Shown: positions 34,973-43,491, counted from the stretch's first letter. The stretch is 64,000 nucleotides of DNA from Ignavibacteriales bacterium (GCA_003538625.1 DPRR01000016.1:110738-174737), one strand, 5' to 3'. Made by a program: numbers and translations. Notes: generated by a model not told the origin, from the sequence alone.

Positions 34973-35202
34973 ATGATTTTAGATTACTTATTACTTGGCA
35001 GCGCAGTACTAATATTGTTAAGTATAATAATTGCAAAACAGTTGTAGAAATTGGTTTGCCAAAAGAAAGCCTTATAGTGATGATAAACCCTAATGAGCAG
35101 TATGTTGTACCCCGCGGCGGAACTATTATAGAGCAGGGTGATATTATTCTTGTGCTCACTAATAAAAAAATTATTGGGGAGATAAGAAAGTTACTTACTT
35201 AG
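34973..35202 (+). pseudogene. K+/H+ antiporter (CvrA/NhaP2 type) gene with a large internal deletion
   Basis: ATG 34973 starts M-I-L-D-Y-L-L-L-G-S-A-V-L-I-L-L-S-I-I-I-A-K, the first membrane helix of CvrA-type antiporters, and stops at 35045. In another frame from about 35036 comes the family's C-terminal RCK/TrkA-C segment (V-V-E-I-G-L-P-K-E-S-L-I, then V-P-R-G-G-T-I-I-E-Q-G-D) ending at TAG 35202. A full gene is about 480-600 codons, so the middle is gone and the ends joined around 35036-35045. This identification is from family features by eye. Confidence 0.7.
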
Positions 35203-35235
35203 CAGGATAATGAATCAATTTTAATTTTTTAATTT

Positions 35236-35279
35236 GCTGTCACAGCCTGCCTCGATCGATCGGAGGACGCACCGTGACA
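35236..35279. repeat. Palindromic repeat upstream of the secreted protein gene
   Basis: TTGCTGTCAC at the left and GTGACAA at the right are inverted ends; between them lie C-rich segments with the self-complementary CGATCGATCG. A shorter relative is at 35896-35919, just after the next gene. Confidence 0.55.
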
Positions 35280-35306
35280 ACCATTAAACTTTTTAGAAAG
35301 AATAAA

Positions 35307-35894
35307 ATGAAAACTTTGTTTCTGTTTTTAGTTATTTGCATTACTTGCAACTCTAATTTATTTGCTCAATACTACATCGGGCAGGATAAAATAGATTCGT
35401 TAAAAGATAAAAAAATAAAATCCTTTTCAGTTGGTAAAGATTTTAAATCAACTAACCACGAGGTTTATTTGAAGGGAGCATCAACGAATGGTCATTTATC
35501 CGATGTTAGAATAGGCTTTGATAAATTAAAGTATTCAAGAGGTGATGTTGTAACTTTATCATTTGATCGAACTGGTAATAATGCTAAGACAGAAGATGAA
35601 TATATTTTTATCACTAGTGTTGGGAATGCATCGGGAGATGGATTTGAAATAACAAAATTAGAAGGTTATGGTTATTACTTTACATTAAAAGAAGATGAAG
35701 TAAAAAAGGTATTTATAAAATTGAAAGATATAAATCAGATTAGGAATGATATCGGGATAGGAATTGGTAAATATGGACCATACAGAGAAACTAGAGGATA
35801 TGTTATTACCTACGATTCGAGTAAAAATAAACAAAAGACTTATAAACTCGACCGTGAGAAATATAAACACCCCCAAGGTCAAAGCCTATTTTAA
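35307..35894 (+). CDS. Secreted protein of unknown function
   Basis: 195 residues from ATG 35307, which gives a complete signal peptide (M-K-T-L-F-L-F-L-V-I-C-I-T, cleaved after L-F-A-Q). The mature part is Lys-rich, with beta-strand pattern (F-S-V-G-K-D-F, G-D-V-V-T-L-S-F-D-R) and no cysteine or recognised domain. A longer start at 35274 would begin inside the upstream palindrome, so it is rejected. It is bracketed by two related palindromic repeats and sits among gene remnants, suggesting acquisition as part of accessory DNA. Unknown function. Confidence 0.6.
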   Translation: MKTLFLFLVICITCNSNLFAQYYIGQDKIDSLKDKKIKSFSVGKDFKSTNHEVYLKGASTNGHLSDVRIGFDKLKYSRGDVVTLSFDRTGNNAKTEDEYIFITSVGNASGDGFEITKLEGYGYYFTLKEDEVKKVFIKLKDINQIRNDIGIGIGKYGPYRETRGYVITYDSSKNKQKTYKLDREKYKHPQGQSLF

Positions 35895-35895
35895 G

Positions 35896-35919
35896 GCTGT
35901 CACAGTCGCACCGTCACAA
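35896..35919. repeat. Palindromic repeat downstream of the secreted protein gene
   Basis: GCTGTCACAG-TCGCACCGTCACA: begins two bases after the stop codon and shares GCTGTCACAG and GCACCGT-ACA with 35236-35279. Confidence 0.5.
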
Positions 35920-35952
35920 GTAGTGAAAGATTAATTAGAAAAATAAAACATT

Positions 35953-36228
35953 ATGAAAAATCTGCTTAAAATATTTTTACCGTTAACATTGCTTGTCTTT
36001 GTTCAAGTTAGCTGCAATACAACAGAACCGCCAATAATTCCACCACCCGATGATACAATTGCAAATACTATTTTAATTACATTAGAATGGAAGGACCTTT
36101 ACAGGATAAAGCTAAATTGGAATAAAGCAAAAGCAGATACAACAACATCACACCCATCCATTATAAAACATTCTCCCTCTTCTTACTTTCAACAAATCTA
36201 TGCACCTCCTCTACCTGCTCAAGAGTAA
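35953..36228 (+). pseudogene. Truncated lipoprotein gene
   Basis: From ATG 35953 come a lipoprotein signal (lipobox V-Q-V-S-C, Cys21) and a Pro-rich spacer (P-P-I-I-P-P-P-D-D), then a strand-like D-L-Y-R-I-K-L-N-W-N-K. From about 36155 the frame simply reads through the antisense of the XRE regulator's 3' end and stops at 36228. Only about 65 codons look genuine, so it seems to be the N-terminus of a larger surface lipoprotein cut off by a junction near 36150. Confidence 0.55.
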
Positions 36229-36520
36229 GCCCTCGCATCTCCTCGCTAAGTACAACCACTTTTTTATCCTTTATCAGCTTACTCATCTCATATTTTTGGG
36301 GATCACCTATCGTCGTATCCGGCTCCCACTCAAGTAAATCGTGCGGAGTACAATTTAATAGCAAACACAACTTTTCCAATCGGTCAAGCCGTAATGCCTT
36401 CACTTTACCCGTAACAATATCCGAAGCCGTGTTGGTTGTAAAACCATTTTTCCGTAAAAAACCATTAGGCGTAACAATTGATTTTGCAGCAAAGATTGGA
36501 TTGGCATTTAATTTTAACAT
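36161..36520 (-). CDS. XRE-family transcriptional regulator
   Basis: 119 residues from ATG 36520, preceded by AAGGAAGAG. Residues about 10-65 are a Cro/C1-type HTH: I-F-A-A-K-S-I-V-T-P-N-G-F-L-R-K-N-G-F and T-A-S-D-I-V-T-G, then R-L-D-R-L-E-K-L-C-L-L-L-N-C-T-P-H-D-L-L-E-W, a characteristic end of this class. The C-terminal helix (L-T-L-E-Q-V-E-E-V-H-R-F-V-E-S) may dimerise. A 21-base tandem array lies 78 bases upstream of its start and could be its target. Confidence 0.85.
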   Translation of the reverse strand: MLKLNANPIFAAKSIVTPNGFLRKNGFTTNTASDIVTGKVKALRLDRLEKLCLLLNCTPHDLLEWEPDTTIGDPQKYEMSKLIKDKKVVVLSEEMRGLTLEQVEEVHRFVESKKRENVL

Positions 36521-36597
36521 TATTACTCTTCCTTTTTAAAATCGGATAACATTTAATGCTAAAATTAACTAAAATTCAATAATATATCAAAAGATAT

Positions 36598-36828
36598 GCA
36601 CATTCCTTTACACTCAACGCATTTTTCTTTACTACCAGTGCATATTCCTTTACATTTAACGCATTTTTCATTATCTACAACGCACTTTTCTTTATATCGA
36701 ACGCATATTCCTATATAGTAAACGGACATTCCTTTATATTTAACACATTTTCCTTTACATCCAACGGATATTCCTTAATATTCAACGCATTTTCCCTTAC
36801 ATACAACGCACTTTCCTCTACACAAAAC
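36598..36828. repeat. Eleven-unit 21-bp tandem repeat array
   Basis: Eleven consecutive 21-base units, each close to GCATWTTCCTTTAYATYCAAC (written here in two parts: GCATWTTCC and TTTAYATYCAAC). Every unit keeps a pyrimidine-rich TTCCTTTA core and a terminal AAC; units differ at 3-8 positions. 21 bases is two helical turns, so the T-runs are phased on one face. It lies in the 424-base gap between the XRE regulator start and trkH, which holds nothing else that I can recognise. Confidence 0.9.
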
Positions 36829-36944
36829 AGTTTTACTTTATGTTCAATTTGGAATCTGTAACAATCTTTTATGCTGATACAGATCAACTAAAAATCTATA
36901 TTAGATGAATTCTTTTGATGTAAACTAAAGAGTAATAAATATTA

Positions 36945-38393
36945 TTACTTCTTCCAGAAGTAGGGAGTAAAAATTATAAGCACAGTAAAAAGTTCTAATC
37001 TACCAAGCAGCATTAAAAAACTAAGTAACCATTTTGCAAGATCAGGCAAGTGACCAAAATTTGCTATTGGCCCAACAGTTCCAAATCCCGGTCCGATATT
37101 TCCAATACAAGTGGCTGCAGCACCAATTGAAGAAACAAAATCAACACCCATTAATGATAGAAGTATTGAGCCGAAAACAAATATTAAAATATATATTATA
37201 AAAAATGCCTGTACGTTTGATATAATTTCCGGCGAGACCGATTTGCCGCTTATTCTAACCGGAATAACCACTCTTGGATGTATCAATCTTTTTAATTCAA
37301 GCAGACCATTTTTAAATAGCAGAAAATGTCTGACTATCTTTATACCACCGCCTGTTGATCCTGCAGAACCTCCGATAAAAAGAAGAACAAAAAATATCAT
37401 TCTGGAAAACACAGCCCAATTTTCGTAATCGCTGGAAACATAACCTGTTGTTGTAACTAATGAAACAACGTGAAATAAAGATTGTCTGAATGATTCTTCT
37501 AATTTAAAATCAACATAGGGCAGATGTGTAAGTGTAACAAATAAAGCGGTAAATAAAATGAAATAAAAGTAAACTTTAAATTCAGTATTTGCTTTAAAGA
37601 ACGAAAAATTTTTGTGAATGGCGAGATAATGTAAAGTAAAATTCGTACCCGCAAAAAACATAAAGACAATAAAGATGTATTGGATTACCGGAGAAGTAAA
37701 ATACGCTGTGCTTGCATTCTTTGTTGAAAATCCACCCGTTGCCATAGTTGTAAAAGAATGATTGATGGCATCAAAAAAATTCATTCCTGCAAACATTAAT
37801 AGAACAGATTCTGCAATTGTGAACAACAAATAAATAACCCATAATCTTTTAGCAGTTTCTTTTACTCTTGGATGAAGTTTATCCTTTGTTACTCCGGGTA
37901 CTTCTGCCGCATAAAGCTGCATACCGCCAATGCCCAGTAATGGTAATATTGCAAGTGACAAAACAATAATACCCATTCCTCCAATCCATTGTGTAAATGA
38001 GCGCCAGAAAAGCAGACCGTGGGGTACTGCTTCTATATTGGAAAGTATAGTTGCACCTGTTGTGGTAAAACCGGACATCGTTTCAAAAAATGCATCAGTG
38101 TATGATGGAATTGAACCATGTACAACAAATGGCAGCGCACCGAATAGTGACATGATTATCCAGCCGAGAGTTACAATTAAGTAGCCTTCTCGTTTGCCTA
38201 ATTGTAGTCTGTCAGTTTTTCTTGTAATTATCCAAACAAATGCTCCAATTAAGGATGTGCCTAAACCTGATAATAATAACGCAGCAATATCATCATCCCC
38301 ATAGTAAATTGAAAAACCAATTCCGAGCATCATAAAAATGCCGGTGATGAAAAGTAAAAAGCCGAGTATGTTTATAATTAATTTATAATTCAA
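36945..38393 (-). CDS. trkH: TrkH-type potassium uptake membrane protein
   Basis: 482 residues with ten or more membrane segments. The pore-loop signatures are visible: T-T-G-A-T (about 110), A-T-G-G-F-S-T, T-T-G-Y-V-S, and G-N-I-G-P-G-F at the end, plus G-G-S-A-G-S-T-G-G-G-I-K. This is the channel subunit of the Trk K+ uptake system. The gene starts 8 bases after trkA on the same strand, and its length equals E. coli TrkH (483). Confidence 0.95.
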   Translation of the reverse strand: MNYKLIINILGFLLFITGIFMMLGIGFSIYYGDDDIAALLLSGLGTSLIGAFVWIITRKTDRLQLGKREGYLIVTLGWIIMSLFGALPFVVHGSIPSYTDAFFETMSGFTTTGATILSNIEAVPHGLLFWRSFTQWIGGMGIIVLSLAILPLLGIGGMQLYAAEVPGVTKDKLHPRVKETAKRLWVIYLLFTIAESVLLMFAGMNFFDAINHSFTTMATGGFSTKNASTAYFTSPVIQYIFIVFMFFAGTNFTLHYLAIHKNFSFFKANTEFKVYFYFILFTALFVTLTHLPYVDFKLEESFRQSLFHVVSLVTTTGYVSSDYENWAVFSRMIFFVLLFIGGSAGSTGGGIKIVRHFLLFKNGLLELKRLIHPRVVIPVRISGKSVSPEIISNVQAFFIIYILIFVFGSILLSLMGVDFVSSIGAAATCIGNIGPGFGTVGPIANFGHLPDLAKWLLSFLMLLGRLELFTVLIIFTPYFWKK

Positions 38394-38401
38394 AGGTAAA
38401 A

Positions 38402-39745
38402 TTATTTTTCAAAAAATTTTTCAAGTTTGCTTACCGAATCAGGCAAAGAGAATACTACAACTTTATCACCCGCATAAATCCTGGAATCCCCTGTAGCTAT
38501 TGAGACTACATCCCCTCGTATAAATCCGCCGACTATTGAGCCTTTAGGAAAATCAATTTCAGAAATTTGATTTTTAGTAATTGAAGAATTTGGCTGAACT
38601 TTAAATTCAAGTACATCCGCATCAATACCTTCAAGCGTGGCAATAACAATAACATCGGTTTTATGAATGAAGCGGGAAATATTATTAGCTGCAATTAATT
38701 TTTTATTGATAAGAGAATCAAGTCCTATAGTTTGAGTTAAAGGTATGTAATCCACTTTATCAACTAGCGCAATTACTTTTTTTACGCCAAGATGTTTTGC
38801 AAGCAAACAGGAAATAATATTGGTTTCTGCATCATCGGTTACGGCAATAAAAGCATCAACATCAATAATACCTTCCTGAGCAAGTAAATCGATATCTCTT
38901 CCGTCACCTTTAATTACAAGTGTATCAGGCAGTTGATCCGCAAGTTCAAAACTTTTATCCGGGTCAGACTCAATTAATTTTACCTGCATTTTATCACTTA
39001 ATAAACTTGCAACCCGTCTGCCTATTTTACCGCCGCCGAGAACCATAATATTATCAAACTTAAGGTTTTCTTTACCGGCAAGTTTTAATATCTGATCGTG
39101 TCCTTCCCGTTTTGTAATAACAAATACCTGATCATTAGGCAGGAATTTATCATTTCCCTTTGGGATGATAGTTCTAAAATTTCTGTGAATGGCAACCACT
39201 CTGAAATCTGAGTTGGGATATTCGTTTGCTACTTCAACAAGTTTTTTATTTGCAATGGGTGCGTTTTTATCCAGCCTTAACCCGATAACTGCAAGTTTTC
39301 CATCTTCAAATTCTAAAACATCAGTAGCGGCAGTTCTGTTTATCAAGCTTACCGTTTCAATCGCAGCCAATTCTTCTGGGTAGATCATAAAATCCACACC
39401 AATCTCTGCGAAATTTATTTTTATGGTCGGATCTAAATATTCCGCATTTGAAATCCTTGCAATAGTTTTTTTTGCTCCAAGTTTTTTTGCAATTATTGAT
39501 GTAGCAATATTTACTTCTTCCGATGAAGTAACCGCAACAAGAAGATCAGCTTTTGAAACTCCGGCTTCATTAAGAATTTTTATAGAAGTTGAAGAACCTT
39601 TAATTGTAAGTATGTCAGCCATCTGGTCGGAATAAGAAAGACGCTGCTGATCCATATCAATTGCAATAATATCATGTGATTCATTGGAAAGCTGTTTTGC
39701 TAACTGATACCCAACATCTCCCATTCCGGCAATAATAATTCTCAT
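38402..39745 (-). CDS. trkA: Trk system potassium uptake protein TrkA
   Basis: 447 residues with two RCK units. Each has an NAD-binding start: I-I-A-G-M-G-D-V-G-Y at 3-12 with the acidic end of strand 2 (I-A-I-D-M-D), and M-V-L-G-G-G-K-I-G at about 231 with L-I-E-S-D. RCK-C domains follow each. TrkA is the cytoplasmic gating ring for TrkH. Together with trkH it forms a complete potassium uptake operon, in contrast to the deleted antiporter gene nearby. Confidence 0.95.
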   Translation of the reverse strand: MRIIIAGMGDVGYQLAKQLSNESHDIIAIDMDQQRLSYSDQMADILTIKGSSTSIKILNEAGVSKADLLVAVTSSEEVNIATSIIAKKLGAKKTIARISNAEYLDPTIKINFAEIGVDFMIYPEELAAIETVSLINRTAATDVLEFEDGKLAVIGLRLDKNAPIANKKLVEVANEYPNSDFRVVAIHRNFRTIIPKGNDKFLPNDQVFVITKREGHDQILKLAGKENLKFDNIMVLGGGKIGRRVASLLSDKMQVKLIESDPDKSFELADQLPDTLVIKGDGRDIDLLAQEGIIDVDAFIAVTDDAETNIISCLLAKHLGVKKVIALVDKVDYIPLTQTIGLDSLINKKLIAANNISRFIHKTDVIVIATLEGIDADVLEFKVQPNSSITKNQISEIDFPKGSIVGGFIRGDVVSIATGDSRIYAGDKVVVFSLPDSVSKLEKFFEK

Positions 39746-39830
39746 ATCAAATTTGTTGTTATTGTTTATTCAAATATTATAAATAATTGATTCAATTGCC
39801 CCTGATAAAAACATTTAATTGATAAAATAA

Positions 39831-39852
39831 AAACGCCTCAATTGAGGCGTTT
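39831..39852 (-). terminator. Terminator after the deoxyhypusine-synthase-like gene
   Basis: AAACGCCTCA-ATTGAGGCGTTT, a perfect palindrome with A/T tracts on both sides, nine bases beyond the stop. It probably works on the minus strand. Confidence 0.7.
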
Positions 39853-39861
39853 ATTTTTTTG

Positions 39862-40905
39862 CTAAGCAATAGCTTTTTCTTTTTGATAAATTTTTTGAAA
39901 CTCACGTGGGTTTCTATTCTTCCATCCGCCTTTGTGATAAGCATATCCTACAACCAAAGGCATTGCAACAGTTGCTTCCGCATAAACCATCTGTTCAGAG
40001 GATGTTGAAACTTTACCCCAGGAACTTGCTTCTTTAAGTGTAGATCCTGATAAAGCTCCATCACGTTCATCAGCCACAGTAATTTGAATTGCGTACTTGT
40101 GCATCTCAGCATCTTCCTGTAAAATATCTGCAGCAACTACAATATCCTGCGTAAAGTTTTTAGGTACCCCGCCGCCAATCATTAATAAACCGGTTTCTTT
40201 ACTGTGCAATTTTATCTTTGTCAGTTCAAAAAAATCTTTTCCTGAATCGCAGGAAACATGATTATCCGGATTTTTATGCTGATGCATTACAAATCCAAAT
40301 CCTGCAGAGCAATCTGAAAAAGCAGGAACAAAAATCGGGACATTCTTTTTATAAGCAGCATATACAACTGAATCATCAACTTTAGGTCCGCCGTTTTCAT
40401 CAAGATATTTACCAAACTCCCATAAAAATTCTCTGGATGAATAAGCACCGGGTTTCATACCATCAAAAATAAGTGCAGTTGTATCATCACAAATTCTAAG
40501 TTCATCTTCATCAATAAAGGTATCGTAAATTCTATCGATGTGTAAATCTCTCATCTCATTATCATCAACCCATTTAGTGCCTTTGTAATGTTTAAATCCA
40601 AGCGCCTCAAAGAAATCCTGATCAACCATAATTGCACCTGTAGAAACGATTGCATCAACCATGTTATTCATAACCATATCGTACACAACTTTTTTTAATC
40701 CGGCACTGAATAAGCTGCCTGCTAAAGTTAATATCACAGCACAGTCTTTATCTTTAATCATTGTATCTAAAATATTTGCAGCCCGGTTAAGATCTCTTGC
40801 TGTAAAAGCCATATCTGCCATTGCATCAACAAGTGGAACAACATTGTGCTGTTTTATATCTATATGTTTTACTACTTCTTTTAGATAATCTTTTTTTTCT
40901 AACAT
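39862..40905 (-). CDS. Deoxyhypusine synthase-like (possible homospermidine synthase) protein
   Basis: 347 residues. The DHS fold is recognisable from L-A-G-S-L-F-S-A-G-L-K, V-D-A-I-V-S-T-G-A-I-M-V-D-Q-D, P-A-F-S-D-C-S-A-G-F, G-G-G-V-P-K-N-F-T-Q and the active segment S-G-S-T-L-K-E-A-S-S-W-G-K with the catalytic Lys298. Eukaryal and archaeal enzymes modify eIF5A; bacteria lack that target, and bacterial members have been linked to homospermidine formation from spermidine and putrescine. No polyamine genes are near. Single-gene transcript between two terminator-like regions. Confidence 0.88.
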   Translation of the reverse strand: MLEKKDYLKEVVKHIDIKQHNVVPLVDAMADMAFTARDLNRAANILDTMIKDKDCAVILTLAGSLFSAGLKKVVYDMVMNNMVDAIVSTGAIMVDQDFFEALGFKHYKGTKWVDDNEMRDLHIDRIYDTFIDEDELRICDDTTALIFDGMKPGAYSSREFLWEFGKYLDENGGPKVDDSVVYAAYKKNVPIFVPAFSDCSAGFGFVMHQHKNPDNHVSCDSGKDFFELTKIKLHSKETGLLMIGGGVPKNFTQDIVVAADILQEDAEMHKYAIQITVADERDGALSGSTLKEASSWGKVSTSSEQMVYAEATVAMPLVVGYAYHKGGWKNRNPREFQKIYQKEKAIA

Positions 40906-41005
40906 TTATTACTCCTTGCTTATTTATAACTTTATATAAAAATAAACTTTTTTTATAGATTTACACAAAGAAAAATACTATTTTCCGAGAGAAAAAGGAG
41001 ACAAG

Positions 41006-41245
41006 ATGACAAGAATTATTATAGAATCACAAAATAAAAGTGATGTTTTGCAGATTACAGAATTGGCAGATAGATTAAAAATCAAATATAAAATTGAAAT
41101 GCTTTCATCTAATGAAGAGCGTGAAAAATTGAATATTAAGTCGATCTATTCTTTATTAGATAAAGGTGCTGATATTTCAAATTATGGCGATCCATCTGAG
41201 TGGCAGAGAACTGTAAGAAAAGATAGACGTTTAAACCCTTCTTAG
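41006..41245 (+). CDS. Antitoxin-like protein of a PIN-domain toxin pair
   Basis: 79 residues; ribosome binding site AAAAGGAGACAAG just before the ATG. Starts with a beta-strand (T-R-I-I-I-E-S), then helices and a basic C-terminus (W-Q-R-T-V-R-K-D-R-R). No HTH or AbrB signature is clear, but size, position and the 3-base gap to the PIN gene fit an antitoxin of VapB type or one of the short RelB-independent families. Confidence 0.65.
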   Translation: MTRIIIESQNKSDVLQITELADRLKIKYKIEMLSSNEEREKLNIKSIYSLLDKGADISNYGDPSEWQRTVRKDRRLNPS

Positions 41246-41248
41246 ACA

Positions 41249-41617
41249 ATGAATTTAATTGATAGTAATATTATAATATATTCAGCTTTGAAGGAGTATG
41301 CTTATCTGAGAGAATTGTTCAAGGAAGAAAACGTATTTGTTTCAGAAATAAGTTTACTTGAGGTGCTGGGTTACAGCAGCATCACAAAAGAACAGGAAAA
41401 TTATTTTAACGCAGTGTTTTCTCTCGTTAACAAAATCCCGGTATCAACAGAAATAATTTTTGAAGCTATTAGATTGAGAAAAAATAATAAGTTATCTGTT
41501 GGAGATTCAATTATTGCTGCAAGCGCGATTGGATTAAATTTAACTCTGCTAACAAATAATGTTTCGGATTTTAAGAAAGTGAAATCACTTCAAATTAAAA
41601 ATCCGATCAAAGCATAA
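41249..41617 (+). CDS. PIN-domain toxin (VapC-like ribonuclease)
   Basis: 122 residues. PIN acidic residues: Asp5 (L-I-D-S-N), Glu38 (L-L-E-V), Asp86 (V-G-D-S-I-I-A), and Asp107 at T-N-N-V-S-D. VapC proteins cleave RNA, often initiator tRNA or rRNA, and are held inactive by their antitoxin. The gene begins three bases after the upstream small gene. It is shorter than average VapC (130), but complete. Confidence 0.82.
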   Translation: MNLIDSNIIIYSALKEYAYLRELFKEENVFVSEISLLEVLGYSSITKEQENYFNAVFSLVNKIPVSTEIIFEAIRLRKNNKLSVGDSIIAASAIGLNLTLLTNNVSDFKKVKSLQIKNPIKA

Positions 41618-41642
41618 ATTTGCTTTGAAATTTTAATATTAC

Positions 41643-42680
41643 CTAGAAAAAGATTTTAGCAAACCTTAATATTCCTTGCTTCCATGGTACACGATGTGAA
41701 ACGCCATCTTTATTAATAAATTCATTTCGATGCTCAACATACCATTTGAAATTTCTAATCAAAGCATCTTTATTTGAAAACTTTGGTTTGTAACCTAAAA
41801 CTTTTTCTGCTTTTTCTATTGATACAAAAGAATCTTTTGAAGCAGTTTCATAAACCCATTTGTAAAGCGGGGAAAGTTTCAAGGCTTCCAAAAATTTTAA
41901 AGTATAGATTATTGGTTTTTCAGGTAAGCCGACTATCTTTTTACCAAATCCTGCATAATCTAAAACTGCCTGATAATCTTCACGCATTGTTGTAAATTGT
42001 TTTGCCCCAATGTTAAAAGTATCATTTGCAACTTTTTCATCAAGTGTTGCAGTTAAATAAATTGCTTCACATAAATCTTCAACATCTAAAAGCTGATATC
42101 TATTTTTACCATTCCCTATCATAGGAAAACCTTTACCATCCTGCGCCCAATCATAAAGCAGATCAAATACACCAAGTCTTTCGGGTCCAATAAAAGATTT
42201 TGGACGTAGAATCGGGACGCACATACCTTTATTTCTATACTTAACGCATTCTTCTTCTGCAAGAATTTTTGCTTTTCCGTATGGTCCAACGCCATCAAGC
42301 TTATCATTTTCTAATAACGGGTGATGATCAGGTATACCATACACTGCTGTAGATGATATATGGATGAATCGCTTAATCATATTTTCGTAAGCTGCTTCGA
42401 TAAGATTTCTTGTTCCGTCAATATCAGTAGAAAAAATATCTTCTGGTTTATATAGTGGAAGTGCCGCCGCAGTATGAACTATAATATCCTGTCCGCTTAC
42501 TGCTTCTTTAACTTTTTGCTTATCGCGAATATCGCCGGTAATAATTTTAATTTTATCGTTCATATCCGGATAATCAAATTTGACAATATCCAGAGAAGTT
42601 ATATCGTGACCTTTAGATTGTAAATATCTCACTAAGTTTATCCCCAGAAATCCTGCGCCGCCTGTAATTAGATACTTCAT
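41643..42680 (-). CDS. NAD-dependent epimerase/dehydratase family protein
   Basis: 345 residues, extended SDR. G-G-A-G-F-L-G at 7-13, S-S-T-A-V-Y at about 110-115, active Tyr/Lys in Y-G-K-A-K (about 132-136). Overall resembles nucleotide-sugar 4-epimerases or UDP-glucuronate epimerases, but the substrate loop is not diagnostic. Monocistronic, convergent with the toxin gene with only 25 bases between. A role in cell-surface sugar synthesis is likely but unproved. Confidence 0.83.
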   Translation of the reverse strand: MKYLITGGAGFLGINLVRYLQSKGHDITSLDIVKFDYPDMNDKIKIITGDIRDKQKVKEAVSGQDIIVHTAAALPLYKPEDIFSTDIDGTRNLIEAAYENMIKRFIHISSTAVYGIPDHHPLLENDKLDGVGPYGKAKILAEEECVKYRNKGMCVPILRPKSFIGPERLGVFDLLYDWAQDGKGFPMIGNGKNRYQLLDVEDLCEAIYLTATLDEKVANDTFNIGAKQFTTMREDYQAVLDYAGFGKKIVGLPEKPIIYTLKFLEALKLSPLYKWVYETASKDSFVSIEKAEKVLGYKPKFSNKDALIRNFKWYVEHRNEFINKDGVSHRVPWKQGILRFAKIFF

Positions 42681-42759
42681 TTTGCTCTATAATTTATTAA
42701 TAATGTTAAGCCAAAATTAGTAATTTTGATTCAGGCATCAAACTAAGCTTTAAATCGAG

Positions 42760-43491
42760 ATGAATAAGCATAATTCCGAATTAGAAGAAATAAATGAAAA
42801 TAAGATATGGTTTAGGAATTTTTCTATTTCAATCCTATTGCATTTATTGTTAATTGTGCTGTTCATTTATTTGTATGATCTAAGACCTGAAGCTGCGAAA
42901 GTAAACCCGGAATTTTTTACTATCGATACAAAAACATTTTCCAGCGTAACACCTGAGTTAAATGATAAATCGATGCAGACAGAAGAAAAAGACGAAAACA
43001 AAAAGAATGAGACCGAAAACACATCTGAATCAAATATTGAAATCAAATCAATAAACTTTTCTGATTTGCAGGCAGATACCACAAATTTGGATCAAATTTA
43101 TTCTGAGAAATCACTAAATGTTAAAATAAAATATCCAAAAGGCTGGACGTTCATTGATCAACATAAAAAAAATAAATTGGATGGAGTTACATTTTGGTCA
43201 AGCGAGGGAATTTATGATCCACCTCCATTTATTCACTTTGAAGTAGTTGACAAAGATCTTTTTCTGGAAAAGAGATATAAGTATAAATCAGAGCTTGAAA
43301 ATTATACAGCTTACTACAACGATCCTGAGGAATTAGAGGGATATCTGACATTAAATGTTTACTTGAGAACCGATGATAAGGAAGATTATCGACTAAAACT
43401 GATGATGAAAGGGAAAACGGAATTTTATTCATTTCAGCCAAAATTTTGGGCTATATTAAAATCATTTAGTTTTGGTGAGCACATTTTCTAA
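42760..43491 (+). CDS. Membrane-anchored protein of unknown function
   Basis: 243 residues. One membrane segment at about 24-42 (I-S-I-L-L-H-L-L-L-I-V-L-F-I-Y-L-Y) close to the start, then a low-complexity acidic linker rich in Glu/Asn/Lys (about 68-95), then a globular domain (about 115-243) with a beta-rich Lys/Phe pattern. The N-terminal layout resembles TonB-type or anti-sigma anchored proteins, but the TonB C-terminal domain is absent. No family recognised. It precedes the ribosomal operon with 144 bases between. Confidence 0.6.
   Translation: MNKHNSELEEINENKIWFRNFSISILLHLLLIVLFIYLYDLRPEAAKVNPEFFTIDTKTFSSVTPELNDKSMQTEEKDENKKNETENTSESNIEIKSINFSDLQADTTNLDQIYSEKSLNVKIKYPKGWTFIDQHKKNKLDGVTFWSSEGIYDPPPFIHFEVVDKDLFLEKRYKYKSELENYTAYYNDPEELEGYLTLNVYLRTDDKEDYRLKLMMKGKTEFYSFQPKFWAILKSFSFGEHIF

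Noticed and set aside
34973..35047. Small membrane protein of 24 residues
   Set aside because: It reads as the first helix of a known antiporter family and the family's C-terminus follows directly, so a deletion remnant is the simpler explanation.
36598..36828. CRISPR array
   Set aside because: Units are contiguous 21-base repeats without unique spacers, and no cas genes are nearby.
36583..36858. Open frame across the 21-bp array encoding heptad-like repeats
   Set aside because: The frame stays open because 21 is divisible by 3, but it has no start codon or ribosome binding site.
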